Positions 29,259 through 41,301 of a stretch of 64,000 bases of DNA are shown piece after piece (position 1 is the stretch's first letter; each line of letters opens with the position of its first letter). The position numbers and the translations under genes were made by a program. Origin of the DNA: Eucommia ulmoides (taxonomy: Eukaryota > Streptophyta > Magnoliopsida > Garryales > Eucommiaceae); the NCBI GenBank assembly GCA_016647705.1, contig CM028328.1, positions 4,055,311-4,119,310 on the forward strand. Reading direction: 5' to 3'. Under the pieces are notes generated by a model. That model saw only the letters and a list, made by a program, of their open reading frames with translations. It made no database searches and was not told the origin of the DNA.

Positions 29259-29799
29259 TTTCTTTATTAAGTAATGGAGACTTCATTGAAACAACCAACT
29301 TTTTTAAAGTATATCGTATGCATGCAGCTCTTTATTGACAACAATACTAGTGAATATGCAGAACTTACATCTGAGATTTGGGTCATGCTAGACCAGCCAC
29401 CATTCCATGGTCCATAACCATGCTGCTTGACTGAACCTTTTTCTTAAACCATTTGTCAGGATCATAGTGATAGGCAAATTGACCTGGAAACTCAGCCAGT
29501 AGTGAAGTTCCTTCCCAGCTTCATGCAAGGTTCCGGATTCCTATTCTTCAAATTACCCATGCTGAGAAATATCATTTCAAATCATCAATTCGCCATCTCC
29601 AATGGATCCGTCAGCTGTTATGAATCTTCTGCACAGGACGCTATCGACACATGGTAAAAGAAAACAAAGGATGAGAAACCTTCAATCAAGTTGCTCTTCA
29701 AGTCTCTTATTTTATTTTCCACTTTTAATCGGTTTGAAGTTGATAAGTCTTAAAGTATACTCTACCATTGATCAATGCATTCAAGATGTCATTCCTTGG
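29259..29799. other. Exon-like fragment and flanking sequence
   Basis: On the minus strand, 29519-29390 reads WEGTSLLAEFPGQFAYHYDP followed by DKWFKKK. The composition and a TAAG donor-like end suggest a real protein exon, perhaps a captured gene piece, but I do not recognise the family. The remainder is unremarkable. Confidence 0.25.
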
Positions 29800-31990
29800 T
29801 GTTGGCCCAATTAGCTACCCAAGAGGGGAGCGAATTGAGTAGTATTAAAAATTCAGAATATAACACTTAAAAAATTCAAACAATTAATTTTATCCTAAAA
29901 TTTTTTTTTTTTTTAGTAGCGGATATTTGCTATTAACTAGGCGCACAACTAAACAACAAAATATAATCAAAGTAAATAATGCAGCACACCAGAAATTTAT
30001 ACTGATTCACCAAGTTACTCTTGGCTAATCCAGTCCTCCGAGCCCCACGGAGAGTCACACCCATTAAAACTCAAGATTCATTTAAAGTTGGAATCAAACC
30101 CTCACAATGATTATTTTCACAGGTTAAGAGTTAACCTTTATAAAAAAAAATTTCACAGGCTCAGGAATAACCTCTACTTTTTAAAGGCTCAAGAATAATC
30201 TAATTCTTTTTATATGTTAGGCTAAAAAATCAAAACCTCTCAAAATACTCCAAATATCCTTTTATTAGATAAGGATTGAACCGTTATAAAATAACTCACA
30301 AAATAATTCTATCCAGGAAGAATTATTACCTCAATCTCTTTATAGGAAGAGACTGAAACTAGGTACCCTTTGATTAAATACTCGCAATACTATTTAATCC
30401 GTCACACTACTCCCCAATACAAATTGATAAGTAATTTTTCTCACTCGGAGCTTCTACCACCCTAGATAAATTAAAGCTCAATTAATATCTCAAAACTAGT
30501 GATAGAAAAGTGAGATATTTAAAATCTGATTTTAAATAAAATTGGGTAGCATGTAATTGAGTACGTAATCAGATTTCTTCAAGAAATTATTTTAAAAATA
30601 TTTTTCAATAAAAAAAATCAGAAAATAATTCCAAATATCAAATTTCAAATATAATCAAGTAATCAATAATAGAAATTAATTTGGAAAGATCTCACTCGAA
30701 ATCCACCGAAAGAAAATATTATAATAATGTCACTTCAGATTTGATAGCAGCATTGATTCACATCAAATAATTAACAAGAATGACTCTTAAAAAAGCTCGC
30801 ACAATTCTCAATATAATTTCTCTTAGAAAAATTCAATATATATTGCTCTCAACCTTTCTCACTTAATGATATTGATGATCTCTTAATGACAAAAACGCAG
30901 GTTTATATGTAAGGGAATAAAATAAGCTCTCTAATGGCTAGTTCTCACTTGTTATGACATTTAATTGTCCTTATAGACCCCTTATATCATTAAGACTTCA
31001 TCAAATCACTTAATTATAACTTTTAAACTTCTCAATTAAATCCCCCAAATATTTCTCAATCACAATTAAATAGAATAGAAATGATTACATGTACTAAATT
31101 GAAAAATATTAAAACTTAATGAACCAAATCTATAGAGATATCATAATATGTGTTTCATATCTCAAATAACATCAAATCCCTGAAATCTCTCATGAATCCT
31201 AACAAAAAAACGGCTAGTAACGGCTACTTTTAAAATAAAATCTGGAAGTTCTTAATATCCTGAAACAGTCCCACAAGTCGACTGACCAATATCACATGTC
31301 GACCGATCGATTCAGGATGTAGCCTAAGCCAAACGTTTCTCGCCTATCAGTCAACCTATCTGTCGATCTTCAGATTCAGATATTTTTATTTCTTATCACA
31401 GGCCGACCGCTCTGTTGACTTATAGATACAAAGAGTTCCATTTCTTATCACAGGTCGACCGATCTGTCAACTTATAGATATAGAGAGTTCATATTTAAGA
31501 ACAGATCGACTTACCTGTCGACTTAGAGATTCAGAGACTTTTCCTTCTATGCTCCGGTCGACTTATCTGTCAACTTGTCAATGCTAAATCTTTACTGAAT
31601 TCGTTTTTAATGCATTTTCTCCGATATTTTCGCCCCTTTAACCGATTTCTTTTTTCGGTTAGCTCCACTAAATACTTAAATTTAATTTTAATCAATTATT
31701 AATATTTCTTTTTCAATATCACAAAGGAGCAAATAATTTAGCTAATTAAAATCCTATTAAAAACACATATATTATAAAAATCATTTTAAAATATTTTTGT
31801 GTCGTGTGTGATCCTAATTAGGATATTAAAAGTTAAAATTTAACCTGATTTGTTTTCCCTAAAAATTTTTAAATTCTTCAACCTCTTAATCCTTCACCAT
31901 CTTTGTCATTATATTTTCATCATTTGGAACTAATAAACTGAAATATTTAATCAAACTGTTAGTTCCACAAAAAATATAAACATTTAATTG
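29800..31990 (-). repeat. ~2.2-kb copia-type LTR, minus orientation
   Basis: It is the inverted counterpart of the LTR at 34873-36958. Shared blocks include CTACCCAAGAGGGG, ACCAAGTTACTCTTGGCTAATC, CCACGGAGAGTCACACCC, ATCCTAATTAGGATATTAAAAG and GTTAGTTCCAC. The left end is TGTTGGCC at 29800. The right end is eroded near 31990. A cluster of TCGAC-rich repeats of about 70 bases lies at 31265-31600. No target-site duplication was found. Confidence 0.7.
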
Positions 31991-32017
31991 TCCATATTAA
32001 ATTTATAATCACTTCTT

Positions 32018-32958
32018 TTGAAAATAGGGGAAAAAAGTGTTCGAAAATCTAAAATACATTTGGATGATTATTGTGGTTCAAAAGAGTTTTCAGAAGTTAT
32101 TTTTGATATTAATAATTTGCTCTCTAAAGTAAATTCTCTTGAAAATGAAAATAGAGTTTTAAAAAATAAATTTGATATGATTTTCAGGCAAAGGTCAGAT
32201 TTTGTTTCTAAAATCGATTTACTTAAGAAAAATTTTGAAAAATCAAAATCCGACCTTAAGTCTATTTCGAGAGATTCTGAAAATGATTTTTCTAGGTAAA
32301 GTGGATATGCTTCATCGTCTCATCTTCATCATAGGCCAGTGATAGTTATCGTTCCATTGTTAGAAATGATTTATGTTTTACATCTTGTGGTTTTAATGAT
32401 AAATCAGATTTGAGATGTTATTATTGCAATATGGTTGGGCATTTTAAAGTATTATGTTCGTTTTGGAACCCTAAATTTATATCTAACAAGGACGGATCTA
32501 AAATGAAATGGATACCAAAAAAAATTGTTGAAATGTCTTGTGCAGAATTACAAAATGTCGGAAGTGGACCTGAAGGAACAGTTAAAGAGTTTATATCAAA
32601 GCCAAATCCACAAGCGACGTGTGCAAAGCGAAAAGATGCACCAAAGACACGAGGTGAAGTTGTAAAGAAACCACAAGAGATATGTGCTAAGAGAAAAGCT
32701 GTACTAAAGCCAAGATGGGATAACACAAGAAAATCACAAGCGATCTGTGTAAAGGGAATCTTCAATAAATCAAACGGCAAAAATCAAAGGAAGAGAGGAT
32801 ACGAACAATACAAGAAGAATTGCGCACCTAAATCAATTATGAGCTCAAATGAGGTAAAAAGTAAAGTCACCCTGAAGGATATAAAAGGTACTCCTAACCC
32901 TCCGCATTTTAAATTTATTAAATTTGTTAAAGAAGGAGAGTCCCGACTTACTAAATAG
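32018..32958 (+). pseudogene. Copia-type Gag with CCHC zinc knuckle (5'-truncated)
   Basis: The first part (32018-32299) is a Lys/Asn/Ser-rich coiled coil (INNLLSKVNSLENENRVLKN). After a short gap with a stop, 32410-32958 is open and starts with CYYCNMVGHFKVLC, a CX2CX4HX4C zinc knuckle that binds RNA, followed by KMKWIPK as in Maximus/SIRE-type Gag. Behind it are three repeats around CAKRKxxxKxRxxxxxxxQ, rich in Lys. The N-terminal capsid part is missing because the left border joins the inverted LTR at 31990. No pol follows, although the 3' LTR lies only 1.9 kb downstream. Confidence 0.65.
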
Positions 32959-33894
32959 GTAAGTTGATAATTGTTTCTAAGATCTATATTAAATCATGTG
33001 TTTACTTGTTGTCTTAGAAACATTCTATGGTGATTATGACAATCACATTTTGTTAGGGGATAATTATATGTTTTTTATAATGTGCTTATATGCTTTCATG
33101 TTATTGAGATTTAGAAATTGAATTGAGTTAATTTTTTTATTAATCTTGATTTATTAAAATGCATGATATTTTAATTAAGGTGAATTAAATGATAAAAAAA
33201 ATGATTTATTTGATTTGAATTGTTCAGGATAATGATTGTATGCTTACATGGATATATTTATATGAATTGAGTATCTGACTATATACATGGTAATAGGTCA
33301 TTCTTATATGTCTCATATCCTCTGACTTTTAAATGATTATTATTGTGTAAGGAATTGAGCATGTTGCGAGATAACATTTTTAATATGCATGTTATTAATT
33401 GTGATATGATTCATGTTCTTGAGCATTAATGATTATGTGTTAATGAGAAGCATGTTTCTTGAAAAGACTCGATATGAATTGATTGGTTTATAGGATTAAG
33501 ATTGCTTGGAATTGATTAGTAATCATACATGTTGATGAGAATAATTGATAAATATATGTTTACTTGATTTCTACTAATGATCTTCTTCCAAGCATGTTCA
33601 AAAGAGTTTCAGACTTTAAGATTACTTAAGGTGAAACAAATATTCATACTGAAACTCAAAGGTTGAGTCAAGAATAAGAACGAGGTTGATTCGAGGAGAT
33701 AATCGATTAGAGTTGAATCTTCATTCAACTAAGTGGTAAAATAATCTCATTCTTGCATTATTATGAGAGAAATTTAAGTATCATGATTTGATTATATGAT
33801 TATACTATATGAGATTATCTAAAAGTCATGTTTAAAATATACAAAATATCTTGCTTCAATCCATGACTTGTTTATCCTTGAGTTATTTGCATAA

Positions 33895-33949
<55 letters not shown>

Positions 33950-34856
33950 TGAGTTATTCGTTAATGATTACTGTTAAAAATGGAGCTGAATTGGTTATGA
34001 AATAAGTATGCATTATATATATAGTTTCATAAATTATCATTGAGAAATGTTTCCTATTTTAGTGTGTTGAAGATCACATGTTTTGTTTCTATAAAGGGAA
34101 GTCATTATTTGGTATCATGAGTAAGACATGTGAACTTAACTAACAATTATATGATTGCATGATACATTGTTGAAAGATTTTGATTACTTCAAATTTATTC
34201 TTCTAAACATGAATTGACTTGTTTACAATTATATATGGGGAGAAGTGTTTGTAAGAGGGGTAATATTATGTCATGCTTATATTGAAAGACAAGTTTTGTT
34301 GAAAATCAAGAGTTAAAATGTTTGTGAAAAATTAATTTCATGCTATATTGCTGAAATGTTATGATTATTCACCTATGCATAAATATTATTCATTTACAAT
34401 TTGATAAAAGAAGATTGCATGCTTATAAAGATGTTTTTGGTGTGGATCTTGTTGGATTGAGTAGACTTGATATTTATCTATAAAAATAATCCACGTAGTG
34501 TTGATGTTTTGTGCTTAAAAGTTAATTTATTCAAATGGGTTTTTAAAGTTGATCCGATATGATTATATTATACAATAGTGTTTGCCTAGAGTGAGTTACA
34601 TATGCATTCCCCCTACCTAAACTTGTTTTTGAAGATGATAAAAGGGGAGAAATAGATGATGTTTTATTAATGGGGAGAAATTAGTTGATGTGTGATTAAG
34701 AAGGAGTTTTATTAATGAGTTTATTGTGCTTTATTGATTATGTTTTATAATATCTTCATTATGATGCTTTAATGAGTTAAATAACCCGTCCTCGGATTCA
34801 GAGGGAGTGTGGTTATATTTTATTTTAATGAAAATATCAAAGTTAATTGTCATCAT
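32959..34856 (+). other. AT-rich region between gag and 3' LTR, no pol
   Basis: No RT, integrase or protease motif is found in any frame. TTGATT/ATGATT-rich low-complexity text dominates, and a (TC)n(TA)n microsatellite occupies 33896-33946. Confidence 0.55.
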
Positions 34857-34872
34857 AAAAAAAAGGGGCGAT
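34857..34872 (+). other. Polypurine tract of the copia-type element
   Basis: AAAAAAAAGGGGCGAT lies immediately before the LTR start TGTTGATCC. This is the expected plus-strand primer and fixes the downstream LTR as a 3' LTR. Confidence 0.7.
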
Positions 34873-35103
34873 TGTTGATCCTAAGATTTTGATCAACAAT
34901 TAAATGTTGATGTTTGGTGGAACTAATGTTTTAATTAAGTGTTTCATTGATTTAAAGTTCCAGTGATGAAGATAACAAATTAAATGGATGCTAAATGATG
35001 AAGTTGAAGATATTGAAGATTTAAGAGTTTGAAGAAATTAGGAAAAACATCTCAGGTAAATTTCAACTCTTAATATCCTAATTAGGAACACACACATTGA
35101 ACG

Positions 35104-35135
<32 letters not shown>

Positions 35136-36958
35136 CATTTATGTGTGTTTTGATTAAGTGAAATTATTTGCTCCAATATGTGATTTGAAAAGAAATATTT
35201 AGAAATGGTTAAAATGGAATTTGAGAAAGTTAGTAGAGCTTATTGAGAAAAGAAATTAGTTAAAGGGGCGAAATAGTAAAAGAAAATGTGTTAAAAACGA
35301 GATCAGAGAAAAGATCCAGAAGGGAGTAGTCAACTAAGGAGTTGACTGACCAATGGTGGCTGAACTCTCTGAATCGAAGAGTCGACTTGTCGAAAGATAA
35401 ACAAACTCTCTGAATCGAAGAGTCGATCGAGCGGTCGATCGATGAACTGCATAGGCTACTCCCTGAATCGTCCAGTCGACTGGGCAGTCGACTGAGTGCT
35501 CTGTTTCAGGGTATTGTTTGATCCGAAATCATATCTAAAAGTAACCATTTTTTGTTAGAATTTAGTGATATTTAAGATATGGTTCATCTATTGTTTAATT
35601 TCTATAGATTTGGTACTTGGAATTAAAGTGTTTTTCAAATTGGTCCTTTTAATACTTCATATCTTTTGGAATTAAGTTTGAAAATTCTTTTGAGGGACTA
35701 TATTGAATGTTTTGAAAGTTATTATTAAGTGAATTATACCTTAAATGAAAGGTATCAATATATGGGGTCTATTGGTGATTTTAAAAGACATATCTTGTGG
35801 AAACTAACCGTTATAGGGCTTGTTTCATATACCTATAAAAAGACCTGCAGATTTCATAATGAAGTAACACCATATCAAGAACTATTCAGTTCATAAGCTT
35901 TTATAAGAGTCATCATTCTGATATTTATTTTGAGGAATCATATTATGATATCAATTATTGAGGTGTTCTTGAGTTAAAGTACTGATTGTGCAAGCGTCAT
36001 CGATTTGAGCTATCCAACGTTTCAATCTATTATTCTTCGGTGTTATCCGGGTGAGATCTTTCCAATTATATTCTTTTATTGCATTATTTGTTTATTGCTT
36101 GTAAATTGATTTTAGAAATTGTTTATGATTTTTGAAGAAAATATTTTTACAAACAATTTCTTAAATCTGATTACGTGCTCCAATTTGCTACCCATATCTT
36201 GTTAAAATCAAATATTTGTATCTCACATATTTCTATCACTAGTTGAGATATTAATTGAGTTATTGTTTATCTGGGATGGTAAAAGCTTCAAGTGAGATTT
36301 ACTTCTTATCAATTTGTGTATTGGTGAGTTGTAACGGATTAAATATCATTGGGGGTATTTAATCAAGGGTAGCTGGGTTTCAGTCTTTTCCTGTAAAGAG
36401 ATTGAGGTATTAATTCTTTATGAATAGAATTAGTGTGAGTGATTTGTAAAGGTTCCATCCTTACCTGAAAAAATGATAGTTGGAGTGTTTTGTGAGGTTT
36501 TGATTCTTGAGCCGTAGTGATAAAAAGAATTAGGTTAATCTTTAGCATGTAAAAAGATTGGTTATTCTTGAGCCTGTAAAAAGTAGAGGTTATTCTTGAG
36601 CATTGGAAAAGGAAATTGTAAAGGTTGATTCTGAGCTTGTAAAAAAATCGGTGTATAAGTTTGGTTCCTACCTTTAAAGGGATATTGGTTTTAGTGGGTG
36701 TGACTTCCGTGGAGGTCGGAGGACTGGATTAGTCAAGAGTAGCTTGGTGAACCAGTATAAATCTTTCGTGTGTTGCATTATTATTTTGGCTATTTTTGTT
36801 GTTTGGGTGTGCATTTAGATTTATTATAATTCCACTATGGTATAAAGATAATAATTAATTTAAGCATAAAATTAATTATTTGATTTATTCAACTATATTT
36901 TGATAATATTTTTAATTACCCAATTCACCCCCCTCTTGGGTATTCTACTTGGCCAACA
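34873..36958 (+). repeat. Copia-type 3' LTR, 2086 bp
   Basis: It runs from TGTTGATCCTAAGATTTTGA to TTCTACTTGGCCAACA, with proper TG...CA ends. It contains a T run at 35107-35133, TCGAC-rich repeats at 35320-35510 and a TATA-like CCTATAAAAAGACC near 35832. Relatives lie at 29800-31990 and 54098-56461 (both minus) and from 63682 to the window end (plus). Confidence 0.8.
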
Positions 36959-37170
36959 TGATTTTTGGTTAATTCATGTATTTCTGTTTACAAATCAGAT
37001 TGCTTAGATGCTCTGTTGGGAATGGGCAATGTGCTAGTAATAATAGAAACATTAGCAGCTTCAAAGTCAAGTTGGCGTAGTTAAGAGTGTAGAATCAGAA
37101 TAATCTTGAAGTGCGATTATCTCTTAGTCATAGAATCCATGCTTGGGTGGAGATGATGGAAACACGCTAC

Positions 37171-37363
37171 CGGGGTGGTCATGGGCCCGGGGCCCGCTCA
37201 GCCCGAACAACTCGGCTTTATTTTTTAGGGCTTGGACTTTGACTTTGAGCCTATGGGCAGGGCCTGAGTCTAGGTTTTTGGACCCGATCACTTTTAGGTT
37301 GGGGTTTTGGGCAATGCCAAAATATTTTAGGCCGGCCCGGCCCGAAGAATAATTAATTTTTTT

Positions 37364-37406
<43 letters not shown>

Positions 37407-38180
37407 TCACTAACCCTAATGAGATTTATTTTTCTCCCCTCGCCGTTGCTGTGCTGAGACATGAGAAGTGAGACGCGAAGCTCCATTCCATTTCCCTACC
37501 CTAACCCTAATTCGTTCCTCTATTTCCCGTTGCGGTTGAGAGATCCACTCACTCTCACTAAAACCATAAACCTATGTGCAGTTCTGTTGCTTTCATTCTC
37601 GCCGTCGTCGTTCTCTCATTTCGCTCTGTAGTCATGTTCTCTCCCTCGATGAAGAAATTGAATTTCAGCTCACGGAAGGACCTTACCTCAGGTCGTGGAC
37701 CGCTTGATGCCCCAATTACTCCACTCGATGAGAATCATAGATTTGTTCATGACAATTTAGTCCCTAACTAGCCTAGCACCGGTACTCCTGCTCCTTGGGC
37801 CTCGCAGATTTGTTCATGACAATTCAGTACCTAACTGGCCTAGCATCGACACTCTTGCTCCTTGGGCCTCACGCCTCTCTGTTTTAGCCAGGTATCATCT
37901 TTGTCGGTGCAAATGTGTATGTATTTTTAGTGCGAGCTCATATGGTAATCAATTTGAACATTTGGTTTGTATTTTTGCGATTGCATTGAGCCTTCCTCCT
38001 TTGTTTTTTCAGTGGCCGCAGTTCAAGTTCGTAAAATTATAGGACTGAGTTTTGAGTTTAGTTTTTTTTATAGGGCCGGGCTTAGGCATAAAATTAAGGC
38101 CCTATCATTGGGCTTGGGCCTAGCAAATTTTTGTAATTCTCTATTCTAAGTTCGGCCCGGCCCGGTCCATGACCGTTCCT
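37171..38180. mobile_element. Candidate transposon carrying a host exon (GGCCC-rich ends)
   Basis: The left end has GGGGTGGTCATGGGCCCGGG. The right end, reversed, has GGAACGGTCATGGACCGGGC. Both sides continue with GGCCC/GGGCTTGGGC-type text typical of non-autonomous hAT-like elements in plants. Another GGCCGGCCCGGCCCG at 37331-37345 suggests a smaller nested copy. An AC microsatellite (37368-37405) and a NUP133-like exon lie inside. I could not find an 8-base target-site duplication, so borders and class are uncertain. Confidence 0.4.
37633..37898 (+). pseudogene. NUP133 exon-1-like fragment with internal duplication
   Basis: From an ATG at 37633 the frame reads MFSPSMKKLNFSSRKDLTSG, then PLDAPITPLDENHRFVHDNL and a TAG near 37769. 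Further on, in frame with the same family, are PAPWAS and APWASRLSVLA followed by a donor-like AG-GTATC at about 37895. MFSP..., a 'D/SPxTPxxEN' block and PAPWAxRLSVLAR are the start of plant NUP133, a scaffold nucleoporin. The segment from AGATTTGTTCATGACAATTT to CTTGGGCCTCGC is present twice in tandem (about 67 bases each). The 5' UTR-like sequence 37430-37632 looks co-captured. Non-functional here. Confidence 0.55.
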
Positions 38181-38900
38181 ATTATCTATCTATTAATATA
38201 TTAGGACATGAAGATATTTTTACGGTCTAGATTTATCTTAAAAGATAAATGGCTGAGATTAATTCGCGTAAGTCTCCACCCGTATTCGTGCAATCCACCT
38301 CCATCACCCTACGGACACACAAAAAGCAAACCCCCTAACACCCATTGTTGTATCCTAAATAATTCTGTATTAGACTGCTACCCATTTCTCTCCCTCTCAA
38401 CTTCAGTTTTAAGTTCTCTCTCTCTTGCGAGTTGTTTGTTTTTTATTTCTTTAGGCTATAAAATCGAAGAATTGATCTGTATATAAACATTGCGTTTTTG
38501 TATGAATCAAAGCTTCCAATTCATTTGAATTTCAGTGGTGAGTCTCCATACAACGCTCAGACCTACCTCTCGTTCTCTAGTGAAAAGGAGGCATCCATGA
38601 TCTGTCATCCGATAAGATGGAGTTTTCGGGAATGGTTGGGTCCGTTATCGCCAGCCATGGTCATTAGATCCTGTGGATGTTTGGGTCCAGAAAAGATCCC
38701 CCTTACTATCCATCTCGCTGTTGTCATCGTTATCCAGCACTGTAGCGACCCTATTAAGTCTCAATTTCTTTTAGTTCTCGCCAGAACTACACCTTAATAA
38801 TTTCTCGTTCCTCTCCTTTGTTCTTTCCCTTCCCCACTGTTCCTTTCTCGACCATTTGCTATAACGAGGAGATACAAAATTAGATTCTAAGAGAGATGAA
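38181..38900. other. Intergenic stretch, unclassified repeat
   Basis: No domain is found in either strand. The part 38790-38900 extends the copia-like remnant of the inverted duplication beyond where copy A was cut. TATA-like and CT-rich text at 38385-38490 could be an LTR promoter, but no LTR ends were found. Confidence 0.35.
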
Positions 38901-38929
38901 GGTATACCTGAATTTGTAGAAGATGTCGG

Positions 38930-39720
38930 CAGACGAAGGTAAGGATATGGACGACGGGAGTAGACTTGTAATGGGACCGAGGAAGAGTCAAGTAGCATGG
39001 GCTCCCTAGAGGATGGTGTTATGGTAGGTGGAGATATGTCAATAGGGACATGGCAAGGAAGCACGGGGGCATCCTCTTTGGAATACATGGGCATTTCAGA
39101 GGAAGCGGAAGATTTGGAAAAATAGGGCACAGTTTTGAGGAGTGTAACACCCATAGAGTGGTGTAGGTTACGAGTAACATGTTCATAGGACCTATATCTT
39201 TTAGACATAGAAGGATACCCAGGAAAGACACATCAAATAGCCTTATCATCTAGCATGGTGTGGGAGGGACTATGCTTTTGAACGAAGCAGGAGCACCCAA
39301 AGACACCGGGTAAGATGGGAAGAGAGTACTCTCGGTTTGGAGTTTGTGTAGGGGTGCCTTGTCTTTAAGGACTCTACCAATGGTAAAATTGATAAGATAG
39401 GCACAATAAGAATTGTCATGTGCCAAAAAGATTTGGGACATTCATACCACGTAGGAGGCATCGAACAACAAACATAATGTGACGGTTCTTATGTTCTGCT
39501 ACACTATAGGGACAAATTGCTTAAGAATGCCTCTTTTGTTAAGTTTTGCCCTAAAGTCATTGGATATCAGACCGGATATTACTGACAATAGTTTTATCTT
39601 GGATTAATCATTTGCAAAAAATGGGTGAAATGAGAAACGATCTCAAGTTTTTTCTTCATTAAGTAAACCCACATGCAGCGACTATAATCGTTTATGAAGG
39701 TGACATATAACGGTGAAGTG
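38930..39720 (-). pseudogene. Copia remnant, copy B
   Basis: Counterpart of 4190-4990 on the opposite strand. It shares the reading AHDNSYCAYLINFTIGRVLK and LFPSYPVSLGAPASFKSIVP with the plus-strand remnant, with multiple stops. No complete integrase domain survives. Confidence 0.65.
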
Positions 39721-40102
39721 AAATGGTTGTGGCGGTGGCATTGGTGTAGGGTCTTCGCAGCATAGCACTGGTGGTTGGGCTAGGTTTGCGGCGTTGATGA
39801 TAGAGAAACTCTGAGCGGCGGTGGTAGCTAAGACATACGCAGGACAAATGACTAGTGTTTGCGGCGCCTGTGGCTCGAAATCTTGTGGCGCTGGTTTAGG
39901 GTTTTCCTGGTATGGTTTTGGTGGTTGGGTTTGGGTTCACGGTGGTGTTGGTGGAGTAGATCGAAGTGGTGGTGGTAGTAGAGATGTGCGGTGGCTAGGG
40001 TTTACGGTGCGCTAGTGGTTGGGCTAGGGTACTGCAGGGAACATCTAGAGATTATGAATTTTTTTCTTCTTTTTTTTCTCTTTTCTTTTGGGCTTTGATA
40101 CA

Positions 40103-40238
40103 AACAAGGATACAGAAGATGAAGAGAAATAGCCTAACTAATAGGCCAATAGATGGAATAGGAAAACTAAAAAGGAGGTCAACATAACCTACACGATATT
40201 AAACACTAATAAAGTAGGAAAAAATATATATTTCAACA
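40103..40238 (-). repeat. Copia LTR remnant, copy B
   Basis: On the minus strand it starts TGTTGAAATATATATTTTTT, and beyond its end it is followed by TTGTATCAAAGCC (about 40101-40089), a decayed TGGTATCAGAGCC primer site. Compared with copy A it lacks about 85 bases. Confidence 0.55.
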
Positions 40239-40733
40239 ATAAGTAAAGAATAACATATTGTAAAAGTGATGTAAGCATCAATAGAGCCTGTGCAGTCCTT
40301 TTCATATATTTGTTGAGGTTTACTTTCTCTGGATGTACTAAGGGTAATATTAATTAGTTTTGGTAAAATGAGTTAAGGTTGAACAACATAAGAAGTTCTG
40401 TATCGGTTCTATTCTAATGTTGCTGTTTGCTTGGTACCACTACATGTTGATATAGAAACACATAGTTGGCTTTTGGCTTTCCTGTAGAAATCGTAATTTT
40501 TCGCAACATTTGAAGGTTTAAGATTTCGTCTGGATCTTGTACTAAAAAGGCATATTTGTTGTAGCGTCAAAATCAGTAGTCTACTTGGATTATTTCAATA
40601 GCTTTTTTGTGAACCACTGTTCTTCTTAGTTCCTTGTTGTCAACATAAATGTTTTGTTCCCAAGCACTTGAGATATATGTGCCTGTCTTGAGTATGTATG
40701 TTGACATATATAATTTATTTCTCTTTGACAAGT

Positions 40734-40946
40734 GCAGTTATGTATTTCTTTCAAGGTGAATTTGGTTGCATGCTTTACATGGGATTTTTCCTGGGAACCA
40801 ACAAGCAAGAGAGCACAAATTGGAAGGGCAATGCTACTTAATGCTCTCAATAATGAGAAAGTTGACAAGCCTTACTTGGATTATTGGATAACACTTAATG
40901 CAATTGGTTATACTCTTTTCCATCTCGAGAAATTGTTGATCGGCAG
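40734..40946 (+). pseudogene. Inverted copy of the Apollo exon, frameshifted
   Basis: It begins AVMYFFQGEFGCMLYMG, where copy A has a TGA in place of Q and TG in place of MG. A deletion in the TGDFRWE segment shifts the frame, and later DNTYCNP is disrupted. The donor CGGCAG-GTAAGC at 40946/40947 is intact. Only this one exon of the gene is present, so it is a dead by-product of the segmental duplication. CAA at the position of TGA in copy A is compatible with an ancestral CGA or CAA. Confidence 0.75.
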
Positions 40947-41301
40947 GTAAGCATGTTTTTCTAGCTGAAAGCTTTGTTAGTTCCTAAAATTATATTGTAT
41001 TGTGAAGTATATAATTTTTTTAATGATAATGTATAGTGAAGCTATTATGTCTGGCTTACAAATAAGGTAACAATATTAATCGAGCCAAAAAAAGGGTAAT
41101 AGTACCGTTGCATCATTATTGTAAACAACAGTAGAGGTATACAATGCATTTAATGCAACATCCTTAATTTGTTTCCGTTCAGACCTTTATTGTGGGGTTC
41201 TGACATCTAAGTTTGTTTGTTCTATTTTGATAACATGGAGATGTATTATATAGACGAGCAAATTAAAAAGAGAGTAATTCATTCTAATTACTTTATTAGT
41301 G

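Larger units (their letters stand above)
38901..41300. repeat. Inverted segmental duplication, copy B
   Basis: Reverse-complement partner of 2511-4998. Right end ACTTTATTAG (41291-41300) matches CTAATAAAGT at 2511-2520. Left end GGTATACCTG (38901-38910) matches CAGGTATAC at 4990. It contains the copia integrase remnant (minus), copia LTR (minus) and the Apollo exon (plus). It abuts the 41302-41997 tandem array. Confidence 0.8.

Noticed and set aside
37500-37520. Telomere-like CCCTAACCCTAA near the NUP133 fragment
   Set aside because: Only about two units; likely a telo-box-like promoter motif or chance, not a telomeric array.
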